A DNA stretch of 64,000 nt, taken from the NCBI RefSeq assembly GCF_029968035.1, contig NZ_JASCIQ010000016.1, positions 1 through 64,000 on the forward strand, read 5' to 3'. Made by a program: the position numbers and the translations under genes. How positions within the stretch are numbered: position 1 is the first letter of the stretch; each line of letters starts with the position of its first letter. A model generated the notes under the pieces. It was not told the DNA's origin, searched no databases, and saw only the letters and a list, made by a program, of their open reading frames with translations. Below are positions 25,605 through 34,180 of the stretch, piece by piece. The DNA comes from Streptomyces cavernicola (GTDB lineage: Bacteria > Actinomycetota > Actinomycetes > Streptomycetales > Streptomycetaceae).

Positions 25605-27368
25605 ATGAAGTTTCACAAGTACGACACCGTCATTGTCGGCGCCGGCGGCGCCGGCATGCGCGCCGCCATCGAGGCGACGAAGCGCAGCCGCACCGCCGTG
25701 CTGACCAAGCTGTACCCCACCCGCTCCCACACGGGCGCCGCGCAGGGCGGCATGGCCGCCGCGCTCGCCAACGTGGAGGAGGACAACTGGGAGTGGCACA
25801 CCTTCGACACGATCAAGGGCGGCGACTACCTGGTCGACCAGGACGCCGCCGAGATCCTCGCGAAGGAGGCCATCGACGCGGTCCTCGACCTGGAGAAGAT
25901 GGGTCTGCCGTTCGGCCGCACGGAGGCCGGCAAGATCGACCAGCGTCGCTTCGGCGGTCACTCCCGCAACCACGGTGAGGCCCCGGTCCGCCGCGCCTGC
26001 TACTCCGGCGACCGCACCGGCCACATGATCCTGCAGACGCTCTATCAAAACTGCATCAAGGAGGGCGTGGAGTTCTTCAACGAGTTCTACGTCCTGGACC
26101 AGCTCATCGTCGAAGAGGACGGCGTCAAGAAGTCCGCCGGCGTCGTCGCGTACGAGCTGGCCACCGGTGAGATCCACGTCTTCCAGGCGAAGTCGGTCAT
26201 CTACGCCTCCGGCGGCACCGGCAAGTTCTTCAAGGTGACCTCCAACGCGCACACCCTCACCGGCGACGGCCAGGCGGCCTGCTACCGGCGCGGACTGCCG
26301 CTGGAGGACATGGAGTTCTTCCAGTTCCACCCGACCGGCATCTGGCGCATGGGCATCCTCCTCACCGAGGGCGCGCGCGGCGAGGGCGGCATCCTCCGCA
26401 ACAAGGACGGCGAGCGCTTCATGGAGAAGTACGCGCCCGTCATGAAGGACCTCGCCTCCCGTGACGTCGTCTCCCGCTCCATCTACACGGAGATCCGCGA
26501 GGGCCGCGGCTGCGGTCCCGAGGGCGACCACGTCTTCCTGGACCTGACGCACCTTCCGCCGGAGCAGCTGGACGCCAAGCTCCCGGACATCACCGAGTTC
26601 GCGCGTACGTACCTCGGCATCGAGCCCTACACGGACCCGATCCCGATCCAGCCGACCGCGCACTACGCGATGGGCGGCATCCCGACCAACGTCGAGGGTG
26701 AGGTCCTGGCGGACAACACCACCGTCGTGCCGGGTCTGTACGCCGCGGGCGAGGTGGCCTGCGTCTCCGTGCACGGCGCCAACCGCCTGGGCACCAACTC
26801 GCTGCTCGACATCAACGTGTTCGGCCGCCGCTCCGGCATCGCCGCCGCGGAGTACGCGCACAAGGCCGAGTTCGTCGAGCTGCCGGAGAACCCGGCCGAG
26901 CTGGTCGAGGAGCAGGTCGAGCGGCTGCGGAACTCCACGGGCACCGAGCGCGTGGCGGAGCTCCGCAAGGAGCTGCAGGAGACCATGGACGCCAACGTCA
27001 TGGTGTTCCGCACCGAGCAGACCATCAAGACCGCGGTCGAGAAGATCGGCGAGCTGCGCGAGCGCTACAAGAACGTGTCCGTCCAGGACAAGGGCAAGCG
27101 CTTCAACACCGACCTCCTGGAGGCCATCGAGCTGGGCAACCTGCTCGACCTGGCCGAGGTCATGGCCGTCTCCGCGCTCGCCCGCAAGGAGTCCCGCGGC
27201 GGTCACTACCGCGAGGACTTCCCCAACCGCGACGACGTGAACTTCATGCGCCACACCATGGCGTACCGCGAGGTCACGGGCGAGGGCGAGTCCGCGAAGG
27301 ACTCGATCCGGCTCGACTACAAGCCGGTCGTCCAGACCCGCTACCAGCCGATGGAGCGTAAGTACTGA
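25605..27368 (+). CDS. sdhA: Succinate dehydrogenase flavoprotein subunit
   Basis: A 587-residue FAD subunit oxidising succinate to fumarate. Features in order: dinucleotide fold VIVGAGGAGMRAAIEAT; RSHTGAAQGGM, whose histidine is the expected covalent FAD site; FHPTGIWRMGILLTEGARGE and HYAMGGIPT, substrate-binding loops; NRLGTNSLLDINVFG; and the C-terminal RKESRGGHYREDFPNRDD. Full family length. Its stop overlaps the sdhB ATG (TGATG), so translation is coupled. Confidence 0.96.
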   Translation: MKFHKYDTVIVGAGGAGMRAAIEATKRSRTAVLTKLYPTRSHTGAAQGGMAAALANVEEDNWEWHTFDTIKGGDYLVDQDAAEILAKEAIDAVLDLEKMGLPFGRTEAGKIDQRRFGGHSRNHGEAPVRRACYSGDRTGHMILQTLYQNCIKEGVEFFNEFYVLDQLIVEEDGVKKSAGVVAYELATGEIHVFQAKSVIYASGGTGKFFKVTSNAHTLTGDGQAACYRRGLPLEDMEFFQFHPTGIWRMGILLTEGARGEGGILRNKDGERFMEKYAPVMKDLASRDVVSRSIYTEIREGRGCGPEGDHVFLDLTHLPPEQLDAKLPDITEFARTYLGIEPYTDPIPIQPTAHYAMGGIPTNVEGEVLADNTTVVPGLYAAGEVACVSVHGANRLGTNSLLDINVFGRRSGIAAAEYAHKAEFVELPENPAELVEEQVERLRNSTGTERVAELRKELQETMDANVMVFRTEQTIKTAVEKIGELRERYKNVSVQDKGKRFNTDLLEAIELGNLLDLAEVMAVSALARKESRGGHYREDFPNRDDVNFMRHTMAYREVTGEGESAKDSIRLDYKPVVQTRYQPMERKY

Positions 27369-28129
27369 TGGCAACTCCCGTACTGGACAAGGCCGAGGCC
27401 GAGGCCAAGGCCGCCTCGCCCTACATCACCGCCACGTTCCGGATCCGCCGCTTCAACCCGGAGATCTCGGACGAGGTGACCTGGGAGGACTTCCAGGTCG
27501 AGATCGACCCGAAGGAGCGTGTCCTCGACGCCCTTCACAAGATCAAGTGGGACCTCGACGGTTCGCTGACGTTCCGTCGCTCCTGCGCGCACGGCATCTG
27601 CGGCTCCGACGCGATGCGGATCAACGGCAAGAACAGGCTCGCCTGCAAGACGCTGATCAAGGACATCAACCCGGAGAAGCCCATCACGATCGAGGCCATC
27701 AAGGGCCTCACGGTCCTGAAGGACCTGGTCGTGGACATGGAGCCGTTCTTCCAGGCGTACCGCGACGTCATGCCGTTCCTCGTCACCGAGGGCAACGAGC
27801 CGACGCGTGAGCGCCTGCAGTCCCCCGAGGACCGCGAGCGCTTCGACGACACGACCAAGTGCATCCTGTGCGCCGCGTGCACGTCCTCGTGCCCGGTGTT
27901 CTGGAACGACGGGCAGTACTTCGGCCCGGCCGCGATCGTCAACGCGCACCGCTTCATCTTCGACTCGCGCGACGAGGCCGGGGAGCAGCGCCTGGAGATC
28001 CTCAACGACCGTGACGGCGTGTGGCGTTGCCGCACGACCTTCAACTGCACGGACGCCTGCCCGCGCGGCATCGAGGTCACGAAGGCGATCCAGGAAGTCA
28101 AGCGCGCCCTGATCACGCGCCGCTTCTGA
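27368..28129 (+). CDS. sdhB: Succinate dehydrogenase iron-sulfur subunit
   Basis: A 253-residue electron-transfer subunit. The [2Fe-2S] ligands lie in RRSCAHGICGSDAMRINGK plus the following cysteine in LACKT. The [4Fe-4S] and [3Fe-4S] clusters use CILCAACTSSCP and CRTTFNCTDACPRGIEV. It carries electrons from SdhA FADH2 to the quinone site formed by SdhCD. Last gene of the operon, followed by a strong hairpin terminator at 28151-28185. Confidence 0.96.
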   Translation: MATPVLDKAEAEAKAASPYITATFRIRRFNPEISDEVTWEDFQVEIDPKERVLDALHKIKWDLDGSLTFRRSCAHGICGSDAMRINGKNRLACKTLIKDINPEKPITIEAIKGLTVLKDLVVDMEPFFQAYRDVMPFLVTEGNEPTRERLQSPEDRERFDDTTKCILCAACTSSCPVFWNDGQYFGPAAIVNAHRFIFDSRDEAGEQRLEILNDRDGVWRCRTTFNCTDACPRGIEVTKAIQEVKRALITRRF

Positions 28130-28150
28130 GGTCCGTTCCCTTACGCGGCC

Positions 28151-28185
28151 GAGGCCCCGTCTCCCCTTGCGGGAGGCGGGGCCTC
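28151..28185 (+). terminator. Terminator hairpin after sdhB
   Basis: Fifteen-base arms 28151-28165 and 28171-28185 pair with one G-U-type mismatch around the loop CTTGC, 21 bp past the sdhB stop. It lacks a clear T-run but is a strong stem. Confidence 0.8.
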
Positions 28186-28275
28186 GCCCGTATGGGTGAA
28201 CGCATGGGAACGGGACGTTCGAGGCCTGACCGGCCTACGATGATGTTCTCGACACCCGCCACCGGGAGGCCCACG

Positions 28276-28893
28276 ATGTCCGCAGCACCCGTCGAGCACT
28301 TCGCCACTGACGCCACAGCGCCGTCGCTGCTCGAAGAGGCCAACACGCTCGTGGAGCGCCTCCCCGGCTACCGAGTCGAGATCATCGAGGGTCGCCTGAC
28401 CGTGACACCGCCCGCAGACGTCGCCCACTCCAGGGCTCTCAACCGGCTGATCCGCCCGTTCATCGCCGTCGGCCTGGACGACGGCGGGACGGAAGTTCAC
28501 CAGGCCATCGGGCTCTGGCTACCGACCGGCGCCGAGGACTTCGCCATCCCCGACCTGTCAATCGTCGACGCCGACATCGACGACCACCTCATCGAGAACA
28601 ACTGCTACGACCCGGCGTGCTTCCGGCTGGTCCTGGAGGTCACCTCCAGCAACTACCGTGCCGACCTGCGCACCAAGGTCGCCGCCTACGCGGACGCCAA
28701 GGTCCCGGTCTATCTGATCGTCGACCGCAGGCACCAGCGCCTCCACGTCCTCACCGAGCCGCTGGCCTCGGGCTACGACAACCACGAGGTCTACGCCCCC
28801 GGCCAGACCGTCACCCTCCCCGATTCCATCGGCGCCGAAGTCACCCTCGACGTAGCCGAGATCCTCAAGGCCGGGGAGCCGCGCCGCCCCTAA
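28276..28893 (+). CDS. Uma2-family (restriction endonuclease-like fold) protein
   Basis: A 205-residue protein of the Uma2/DUF820 family, which has a PD-(D/E)xK nuclease-like fold. Diagnostic segments: YRVEIIEGRLTVTPP, DFAIPDLSIVDADIDD, then FRLVLEVTSSNYRADLRTK, giving the D-x(n)-E-x-T core, and KVPVYLIVDRRHQRLHV. Such genes are abundant in Streptomyces and their function is not established. ATG 28276 follows GGGAGG; the longer open frame upstream runs back into sdhB and is not used. Stands between the sdh terminator and the VOC gene. Confidence 0.85.
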   Translation: MSAAPVEHFATDATAPSLLEEANTLVERLPGYRVEIIEGRLTVTPPADVAHSRALNRLIRPFIAVGLDDGGTEVHQAIGLWLPTGAEDFAIPDLSIVDADIDDHLIENNCYDPACFRLVLEVTSSNYRADLRTKVAAYADAKVPVYLIVDRRHQRLHVLTEPLASGYDNHEVYAPGQTVTLPDSIGAEVTLDVAEILKAGEPRRP

Positions 28894-28902
28894 TGTGACG
28901 CC

Positions 28903-29316
28903 ATGTCACTTCAACTGCTCGGCTTCGACAACGTCCTGCTGCCCGTGGGCGATCTGGGCGAGGCCGTGGACTTCTACGGGCGGGCCGGGTTCCCGCTCTC
29001 CTTCCGGCTCGACGAGGCCGGCATCGCCCTGTTGAAGGTGGGCGACGAGACCCCCGGCGTACTGCTGCGCCAGGAGGACGGGCTGCTGCCGCGCCCGCCG
29101 GGGCCCTGGGCCTGCCGGGTCTGGCTGGAGGTGCCGGACGCGCGGGCGGCCGCGCGGGAGTTGGCGGCGGCGGGGGTCGCGACGGATCCGCCCTTCTCCG
29201 TGTCGACCGGCTGGACCGTCGAACTGGCCGACCCCTGGGGCAATGTCATCGGGTTCACGGACTACCTGAAGCGGCCGACGCTCGCGCGCGTGCACCCCGT
29301 CGAGACCTCTCCCTGA
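28903..29316 (+). CDS. VOC-family (glyoxalase/bleomycin resistance-like) protein
   Basis: A 137-residue protein with the paired beta-alpha-beta-beta-beta modules of the vicinal oxygen chelate superfamily: LLGFDNVLLPVGDLGEAVDF with YGRAGFPLSFRLDE in the first half, and VWLEVPDARAAARELAAAGV with ELADPWGNVIGFTD in the second. The terminal D-P-W-G-N motif is typical. Substrate cannot be predicted. It lies 9 bp after the Uma2 gene and may share its transcript. It precedes the TetR-controlled promoter region. Confidence 0.85.
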   Translation: MSLQLLGFDNVLLPVGDLGEAVDFYGRAGFPLSFRLDEAGIALLKVGDETPGVLLRQEDGLLPRPPGPWACRVWLEVPDARAAARELAAAGVATDPPFSVSTGWTVELADPWGNVIGFTDYLKRPTLARVHPVETSP

Positions 29317-29350
29317 AAGAGCATCCCCGGACCAGCGCCGAGACATTCGC

Positions 29351-29364
29351 TTGAACGTGTTCAA
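29351..29364. promoter_or_regulatory. Operator 1, TTGAACGTGTTCAA
   Basis: A 14-bp near-perfect inverted repeat overlapping the -35 hexamer. Its core is shared with the second site at 29395-29408. It probably binds the TetR-family regulator encoded at 30417-31169. The shape (TNNAACNNGTTNNA) resembles known KstR-type TetR operators. Confidence 0.65.
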
Positions 29365-29379
29365 AAACAGGTCTACAGT
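29351..29379 (+). promoter_or_regulatory. Promoter: TTGAAC - 17 bp - TACAGT
   Basis: A -35 hexamer TTGAAC (29351-29356) and a -10 hexamer TACAGT (29374-29379) are separated by exactly 17 bp, predicting a start near 29386. The -35 lies inside the first of two palindromic operators. Confidence 0.7.
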
Positions 29380-29394
29380 CCATGACAACAGCTT

Positions 29395-29408
29395 TTGAAC
29401 GCGTTCAA
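29395..29408. promoter_or_regulatory. Operator 2, TTGAACGCGTTCAA
   Basis: A perfect 14-bp palindrome located just after the predicted transcription start and 44 bp centre to centre from operator 1. Binding here would block elongation or promoter clearance, suggesting cooperative repression. Confidence 0.65.
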
Positions 29409-29466
29409 GAGGGCTGATGACGGCTTCCTGCCGTCCCCTCGGGCGCCGTGAAAGGGGCAGGGACCC

Positions 29467-29892
29467 ATGGACCTCACCGTCCTCGCGTACGTCGTCTACC
29501 TGGCGATCAGCATCGGCCTCACCGTCTGGGTGGCCCGCACCCTCAGCCGCAACGGGCGGATCTTCCTCGCCGACGTCCTGCACGGCAACGAGAAGCTCGC
29601 GGACGCCGTCAACCACCTCCTGGTCGTCGGCTTCTACCTGGTCAACCTCGGCTTCGTCGCCCTCTACCTGGGGGCCGAGGAGGAGATACTCACCGCCCGC
29701 GAGATCTTCGAGGCGCTGTCGGTGAAGCTCGGCGTCGTCCTGCTCGTCCTCGGCGTGATGCACCTCGGCAACGTGTGGGTCCTCAACAAGATCCGGCGGC
29801 GCGGAATGATGGAGCGCGAGCAGCTGCCGCCCGTGCCGCCGCAGGGGCTGAGCGGTCAGCAGGGCGCCTGGGCCAAGCCGGCCGGGGCCTGA
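29467..29892 (+). CDS. Small integral membrane protein
   Basis: A 141-residue protein with three hydrophobic segments: about 5-25 (LAYVVYLAISIGLTVWVA), about 48-70 and about 82-104 (LGVVLLVLGVMHLGNVWVL), then a basic and proline-rich tail. I do not recognise a named domain. It is the first gene behind the twin-operator promoter and lies 3 bp before the DCC-family gene, so the TetR regulator probably controls it. A role in membrane lipid or redox homeostasis is possible but not shown. Confidence 0.75.
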   Translation: MDLTVLAYVVYLAISIGLTVWVARTLSRNGRIFLADVLHGNEKLADAVNHLLVVGFYLVNLGFVALYLGAEEEILTAREIFEALSVKLGVVLLVLGVMHLGNVWVLNKIRRRGMMEREQLPPVPPQGLSGQQGAWAKPAGA

Positions 29893-29895
29893 CCG

Positions 29896-30411
29896 ATGGC
29901 CGCCGCGACCGTCGCGGCCGACCGGGACCCCGCGCGGGTCCCGGTCCGCCGGCTCACCGTCCTGTACGACGCGGGCTGCCCGCTCTGCACCCACGTACGC
30001 CACTGGCTCGCCCGGCAACGGCAGTTGGTGCCGCTCGACCTGGTGCCCGCCCGGTCCGAGGAGGCGCTGCGGCGGTTCCCCGGGCTCGACCACGCGGCCA
30101 CGCTCGACGAGATCACCGTCGTCGCCGACGGCGGGCAGGTCTACCGCGGGCCCGCCGCCTGGGTCGTCACCCTGTGGGCCCTCGCCGAACACCGCCCGCT
30201 CGCCCACCGCCTGGCCACGCCCACCGGCGCCCGCTTCGCACGCGGCGCCGCGCTCGCCGCCGCCAAGTGGCGCGAGGGATACCGGGGTCGGCCCGGCGGC
30301 GGCTGGGGCGGCGGGGTGTACCGCACCGCGGACGGCTGGACGTACGACCCGCAGCGCGGCTGGACCCGTACGACACCGTCCTGTGCCGACGGCTCCTGCA
30401 CCACTCGTTAG
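29896..30411 (+). CDS. DCC1-like thiol-disulfide oxidoreductase family protein (DUF393)
   Basis: A 171-residue thioredoxin-like protein. The signature YDAGCPLCTHVRHW contains the D-x-x-C-x-x-C motif of the DCC/DUF393 family. RLTVLYDAGCPLC lies on the first beta strand, and later ITVVADGGQVYRGPAAW fits the family. The C-terminus has an extra glycine-rich part with a final C-x4-C pair (SCADGSC). Members are thought to act in thiol-disulfide exchange. It lies 3 bp after the membrane protein gene and 5 bp before the TetR gene. Confidence 0.82.
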   Translation: MAAATVAADRDPARVPVRRLTVLYDAGCPLCTHVRHWLARQRQLVPLDLVPARSEEALRRFPGLDHAATLDEITVVADGGQVYRGPAAWVVTLWALAEHRPLAHRLATPTGARFARGAALAAAKWREGYRGRPGGGWGGGVYRTADGWTYDPQRGWTRTTPSCADGSCTTR

Positions 30412-30416
30412 GCTCT

Positions 30417-31169
30417 GTGACCGTGGCAGCGACGAACGACGAAGCAGGCGTGACCCCCGCCCTCGGCAAGGACGAAGGCGGGAAGCCGCCCGCGAAGAGC
30501 GAACAGACCCGCGCCCTGATCCTCGAGACGGCCATGCGGCTCTTCCAGGAACGCGGCTACGACAAGACGACGATGCGGGCCATCGCCAAGGAGGCCGGGG
30601 TCTCCGTCGGCAACGCGTACTACTACTACGCGGGCAAGGAACACCTCATCCAGGGCTTCTACGACCGGATCGCCGCCGAGCACCAGGCAGCGGTCCGGCC
30701 GGTCCTGGACCAGGAGACCGAACTTGAGGCGCGGCTCGCGGGCGTGCTGCGCTGCTGGCTCGACATCGCCCAGCCGTACCACGAGTTCGCCGCCCAGTTC
30801 TTCAAGAACGCCGCCGACCCGGACTCGCCGCTCAGCCCCTTCTCCGCCGAGTCGGAGCATGCGCGCGAGGCCGCAATCGACGTGCACCGCGAGGTGTTGC
30901 GCGGCTCGAAGACCAAGGTGCCCGAGGAACTCCGGGAGATCCTCCCGGAGTTGATGTGGCTGTCCCAGATGGGCCTCGTCCTGTACTGGGTGTTCGACCG
31001 TTCCGAGGGCCGCACCCGCAGCTACCGCCTCGCCGCCCGCGGCGCCCGCCTCACCACCCGCGGCATCGCCCTGGCCCGCTTCCGCGTGCTGCGCCCACTG
31101 GTCCGCGAGGTGCACGAGCTGTTCACGGACTTCCTGCCGGGGATGACCCGAGCCCCGCAGGACCGGTAG
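30417..31169 (+). CDS. TetR-family transcriptional regulator
   Basis: A 250-residue repressor-type protein. After a disordered N-terminus (about 1-28) the DNA-binding domain runs ALILETAMRLFQERGYDKTT followed by MRAIAKEAGVSVGNAYYYY and KEHLIQGFYDRI. The rest is the helical ligand-binding/dimer domain. Start is GTG 30417 or GTG 30423. It is the last gene of the cassette that begins at 29467, so it probably represses its own operon through the two TTGAAC-type palindromes. Ligand unknown. Confidence 0.9.
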   Translation: MTVAATNDEAGVTPALGKDEGGKPPAKSEQTRALILETAMRLFQERGYDKTTMRAIAKEAGVSVGNAYYYYAGKEHLIQGFYDRIAAEHQAAVRPVLDQETELEARLAGVLRCWLDIAQPYHEFAAQFFKNAADPDSPLSPFSAESEHAREAAIDVHREVLRGSKTKVPEELREILPELMWLSQMGLVLYWVFDRSEGRTRSYRLAARGARLTTRGIALARFRVLRPLVREVHELFTDFLPGMTRAPQDR

Positions 31170-31206
31170 GGCCTAGGCCGTGTCCGGGGCCGGCTGCCGC
31201 GAGGGT

Positions 31207-32541
31207 TCAGGCCTGGCGGGAGGCCAGGGTCACCACGGTGATGTCGGAGGGCGCGCCCACGCGGACCGGCGGGCCCCAGGCGCCCGCGCCCCGGCTGACG
31301 TACAGCTGGGTGTCGCCGTAGCGTTCGAGGCCGGCCAGGGTCGGGTTGGCGAGGTCCGCGATGATGTTGCCGGGGAAAAACTGGCCGCCGTGGGTGTGGC
31401 CGGAGAGCTGCAGGTCGACGCCGTGCCGGACCGCGTCGTGGATCATCACGGGCTGGTGGGCGAGGAGCACGGAGGCGCGGCTGCGGTCGCGGTCGCCGAG
31501 GGCCTTGGCGTAGTCGGGGCCCTGCTGGTAGTTCTCGCCGGCGATGTCGTTGACGCCCGCGAGGTCGAAGCCGTCGATCTCGACGCGGGCGTTCTCCAGC
31601 GGGTGCAGGCCGAGTTCGCGTACGTGGTCGACCCACTGCTCGGCGCCCGCGAAGTACTCGTGGTTGCCGGTGACGAAGAACGAGCCGTGCTTGGCGCGCA
31701 GTTGGGCCAGCGGTTCGGCGGCCGGGCCGAGGTTCTCGACGCTGCCGTCGACGAGGTCGCCGACCACCGCGATCAGGTCGGGCTGCGTGGAGTTGATGGT
31801 GTCGACGATGCGCTGGGTGTGGGCGCGGCCGAGGATCGGGCCGAGGTGGATGTCGCTGACCACGGCGATCCTGAACCCGTGGGCGGCGCGCGGGAGTTTG
31901 GCCAGCGGCACGGTGACGCGCTTGATGCTCGGGCCGCGCAGCACGGTGTTCGCCCCGTACCCGACGGTGCCGAGCGCGGCGGCCACGGCGGCGCCGGCCA
32001 CGAAGCGGGAGACGAAGAGGCGGCGCGAGGGGTCGGCGGCGCTCTCGGAGTCGTCCGCGTTCTCCTCTGCCGGTGCCGGCTCAGCTGATTCGGCGGGCTC
32101 GGTCGACTCCGCGGGCTCCGTGAGGGCCGCCGGGGTGTCGGGTGCGGAGGCGGCGGGCGGCTCCGACTCCCCGCCCACCAGGGCCGGTTCGGGGTTCTCG
32201 GCGGGGGTCGCCGCCACGGCGCCGGACTCACCCCTGCGGCGCAGCACCCGCAGCAGTACGGGCCGTACGAGCTCGCCCGCGAGCAGGGCGAGCGTCAGGT
32301 AGATGGAGATCGCCATCCACAGGTAACCGGGCCAGGCCAGGACCTGTTGGAGCCAGAACGGCGCATCGGCTCGGCCGCTCACGAAGGCGGCGATCATCAG
32401 CAGCGGCCCGGCGACGAACACGGCCGTGCCGATCCGGCGAGCGGTCGTGCGCCGCGCCGTGGTGTCGCGCACCACGCGCCGCCAGCCGTACCACTGCATG
32501 CCGACGACGACACAGGCGAGTCCGAGGAAGAGGAAGCTCAC
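31207..32541 (-). CDS. Membrane-anchored metallophosphoesterase
   Basis: A 444-residue protein. The N-terminal part has four to five membrane segments (for example FLFLGLACVVVGMQWYGW, VFVAGPLLMIAAFVSG), then an acidic proline/serine linker (about 140-195) and another hydrophobic RRLFVSRFVAGAAVAAAL segment. The C-terminal phosphoesterase has the full metal-binding set: VVSDIHLGP, VVGDLVDG, TGNHEYF, and SGHTHGGQ. It probably faces outward. Targets are unknown; related YkuE-type proteins act on cell-envelope phosphates. GTG 32541 follows AGGGAG. It lies 11 bp after the SCO4848-type gene. Confidence 0.88.
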   Translation of the reverse strand: MSFLFLGLACVVVGMQWYGWRRVVRDTTARRTTARRIGTAVFVAGPLLMIAAFVSGRADAPFWLQQVLAWPGYLWMAISIYLTLALLAGELVRPVLLRVLRRRGESGAVAATPAENPEPALVGGESEPPAASAPDTPAALTEPAESTEPAESAEPAPAEENADDSESAADPSRRLFVSRFVAGAAVAAALGTVGYGANTVLRGPSIKRVTVPLAKLPRAAHGFRIAVVSDIHLGPILGRAHTQRIVDTINSTQPDLIAVVGDLVDGSVENLGPAAEPLAQLRAKHGSFFVTGNHEYFAGAEQWVDHVRELGLHPLENARVEIDGFDLAGVNDIAGENYQQGPDYAKALGDRDRSRASVLLAHQPVMIHDAVRHGVDLQLSGHTHGGQFFPGNIIADLANPTLAGLERYGDTQLYVSRGAGAWGPPVRVGAPSDITVVTLASRQA

Positions 32542-32552
32542 TGCGGCGCTCC

Positions 32553-32798
32553 CTATGACTTCCGGCGCAGTGCGCGCACTCCGCGCAACCCGATGACCCC
32601 GACGGCCGTCCCCAGAACAAAGGACACGACGGCGAGCGTCAGATGGACCCAGAAGTACGGGGTCGGATCGCCGGAGGTCTCGTCGAAGGCGAGCTTGCTT
32701 CCGTTGTTCCAGAGGTTCTTGACGAAAGTGATCCAGATGACCCAGGACCAGACGCCGAAGGCGAGCAGGAACCACGAGACCGGGCGGCTGAGCTTCAT
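32553..32798 (-). CDS. SCO4848-family small membrane protein
   Basis: An 81-residue protein with two membrane helices, WFLLAFGVWSWVIWITFVKN and a second around HLTLAVVSFVLGTAVGVIGL, and a basic end. It matches the SCO4848-type family that in Streptomyces sits beside the D-Ala-D-Ala carboxypeptidase and metallophosphoesterase genes, exactly as here. ATG 32798 was chosen from length and homology; the open frame upstream runs antisense through the carboxypeptidase gene and is spurious. Function unknown. Confidence 0.82.
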   Translation of the reverse strand: MKLSRPVSWFLLAFGVWSWVIWITFVKNLWNNGSKLAFDETSGDPTPYFWVHLTLAVVSFVLGTAVGVIGLRGVRALRRKS

Positions 32799-32903
32799 AT
32801 CCCCAGTATCGCGTCCCGGTCGGGCACGCCGCCGTCGGGGTGGTTCGAGCGATGATCCCAAGACACAGCCGAACGAGCGGCGTACAGCTCGGCGAATCAC
32901 CTG

Positions 32904-32909
32904 TAATTT
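32904..32909 (+). promoter_or_regulatory. Putative leaderless -10 (TAATTT) for carboxypeptidase gene
   Basis: TAATTT ends seven bases before the GTG at 32917, and no Shine-Dalgarno is present. The same 6-7 nt spacing occurs at three other genes in this window. No clear -35. Confidence 0.35.
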
Positions 32910-32916
32910 CCTCACC

Positions 32917-34161
32917 GTGCCTGTGTTGACTGCATCTATCAAGCGAACGACCGCCGTTGCGGTGGTTTCTGCCGCCTTTCTGACCGCTTCTGTCGCAACT
33001 CCCGCCGTCGCGGACGACAGGCCGGGCGGCAAGCCGAGCAAGCCGAAGCCGCCCGCGTCGATGTCGAAGGTCGGCGGCGCGCGGCTCGGCCAGGCGGGTA
33101 CGCAGGTGAACCTCGGGCCCGGCGCCCCGGTCCTGCCCAAGAAGCTCTCGGGCCGCTCGTGGATCGTCACCGACGCCGAGTCGGGCGACGTGCTCGCCGC
33201 GCACAACGCGCACTGGCGGCTGCCGCCCGCGAGCACGATGAAGATGCTGTTCGCCGACACCGTCCTGCCGAAGTTCCCCAAGGAGCAGAAGCACCTGGTC
33301 AAGAACTCCGAGTTGAGGGAGGTCGGCGCGGGCAGCAGCCTGGTCGGCATCAAGGAGAACAACGAGTACACGGTGCACGACCTGTGGCTCGGGGTGTTCC
33401 TGCGCTCCGGCAACGACGCGGTGCACGTGCTGTCCCACATGAACGGCGGCATCGACAAGACCGTCGCGGACATGCAGAAGCACGCCGATGAGCTGCAGGC
33501 CCTCGACACCCATGTGGTCAGCCCCGACGGCTACGACGCGAAAGGCCAGGTCTCCTCCGCGTACGACCTGACGCTGTTCGCGCGCTCGGGGATGCAGAAG
33601 AAGGACTTCCGGGAGTACGCGGCTACCGCCACTGCCCAGTTCCCCGGCGAGGGCAAGGGCAAGAAGCGCGAGCACTTCGCCATCCAGAACACCAACCGGC
33701 TGCTCACGGGCGCGGACGGCGTGACCCCGTACAAGGGCATCGCGGGCGTCAAGAACGGGTCGACGACCAACGCGGGCACGACGTTCACCGGGGTCGCCGA
33801 GCGGAACGGGAAGGTGCTGCTCGTCACCGTCATGAACCCCGACTCGGACGAATCCCAGGCCGTCTACAAGGAGACCGCCCGGCTGCTCGACTGGGGCTTC
33901 GCCGCAGCGGACAAGGTCGAGCCGGTGGGCCAGTTGGTCGCCCCGGCAAGCAGCGACCGGAACGCGAAGGGCGCCGCCGCGCCCGAGAAGTCCCCGGCCG
34001 CCGAGAAGCCCGAACAGGCCTCGGAGCGGGAGGAGTCGAGCGGTCTCGGCATCGCGCTCGCCGTGGCCGGCGGGGTGCTTGTCCTTGTCGGCGCGGGCGT
34101 GTTCCTGGTCAACCGGCGTTGGCCGCTGCCGGAGTTGGTGCGGCGGCTGCCGCGGCGTTGA
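32917..34161 (+). CDS. D-alanyl-D-alanine carboxypeptidase (peptidase S11, DacA type)
   Basis: A 414-residue penicillin-binding protein trimming pentapeptide stems. A signal peptide (TAVAVVSAAFLTASVATPAVA) precedes a spacer. Catalytic motifs: LPPASTMKML (S-x-x-K), RSGNDAVHV (S-x-N) and GVKNGSTTNAG, where K-N-G replaces the usual K-T-G. A C-terminal helix (LGIALAVAGGVLVLVGAGVF) anchors it to the membrane with a short basic tail. GTG 32917 is inferred from the signal peptide; the longer open frame is antisense to neighbours. Divergent from the SCO4848-type gene. Confidence 0.9.
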   Translation: MPVLTASIKRTTAVAVVSAAFLTASVATPAVADDRPGGKPSKPKPPASMSKVGGARLGQAGTQVNLGPGAPVLPKKLSGRSWIVTDAESGDVLAAHNAHWRLPPASTMKMLFADTVLPKFPKEQKHLVKNSELREVGAGSSLVGIKENNEYTVHDLWLGVFLRSGNDAVHVLSHMNGGIDKTVADMQKHADELQALDTHVVSPDGYDAKGQVSSAYDLTLFARSGMQKKDFREYAATATAQFPGEGKGKKREHFAIQNTNRLLTGADGVTPYKGIAGVKNGSTTNAGTTFTGVAERNGKVLLVTVMNPDSDESQAVYKETARLLDWGFAAADKVEPVGQLVAPASSDRNAKGAAAPEKSPAAEKPEQASEREESSGLGIALAVAGGVLVLVGAGVFLVNRRWPLPELVRRLPRR

Positions 34162-34180
34162 GGTTTACGGGGTTGCGTCC

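Noticed and set aside
28021..28275. Longer N-terminus for the Uma2 protein
   Set aside because: It would overlap sdhB and its terminator; ATG 28276 has a good ribosome site.
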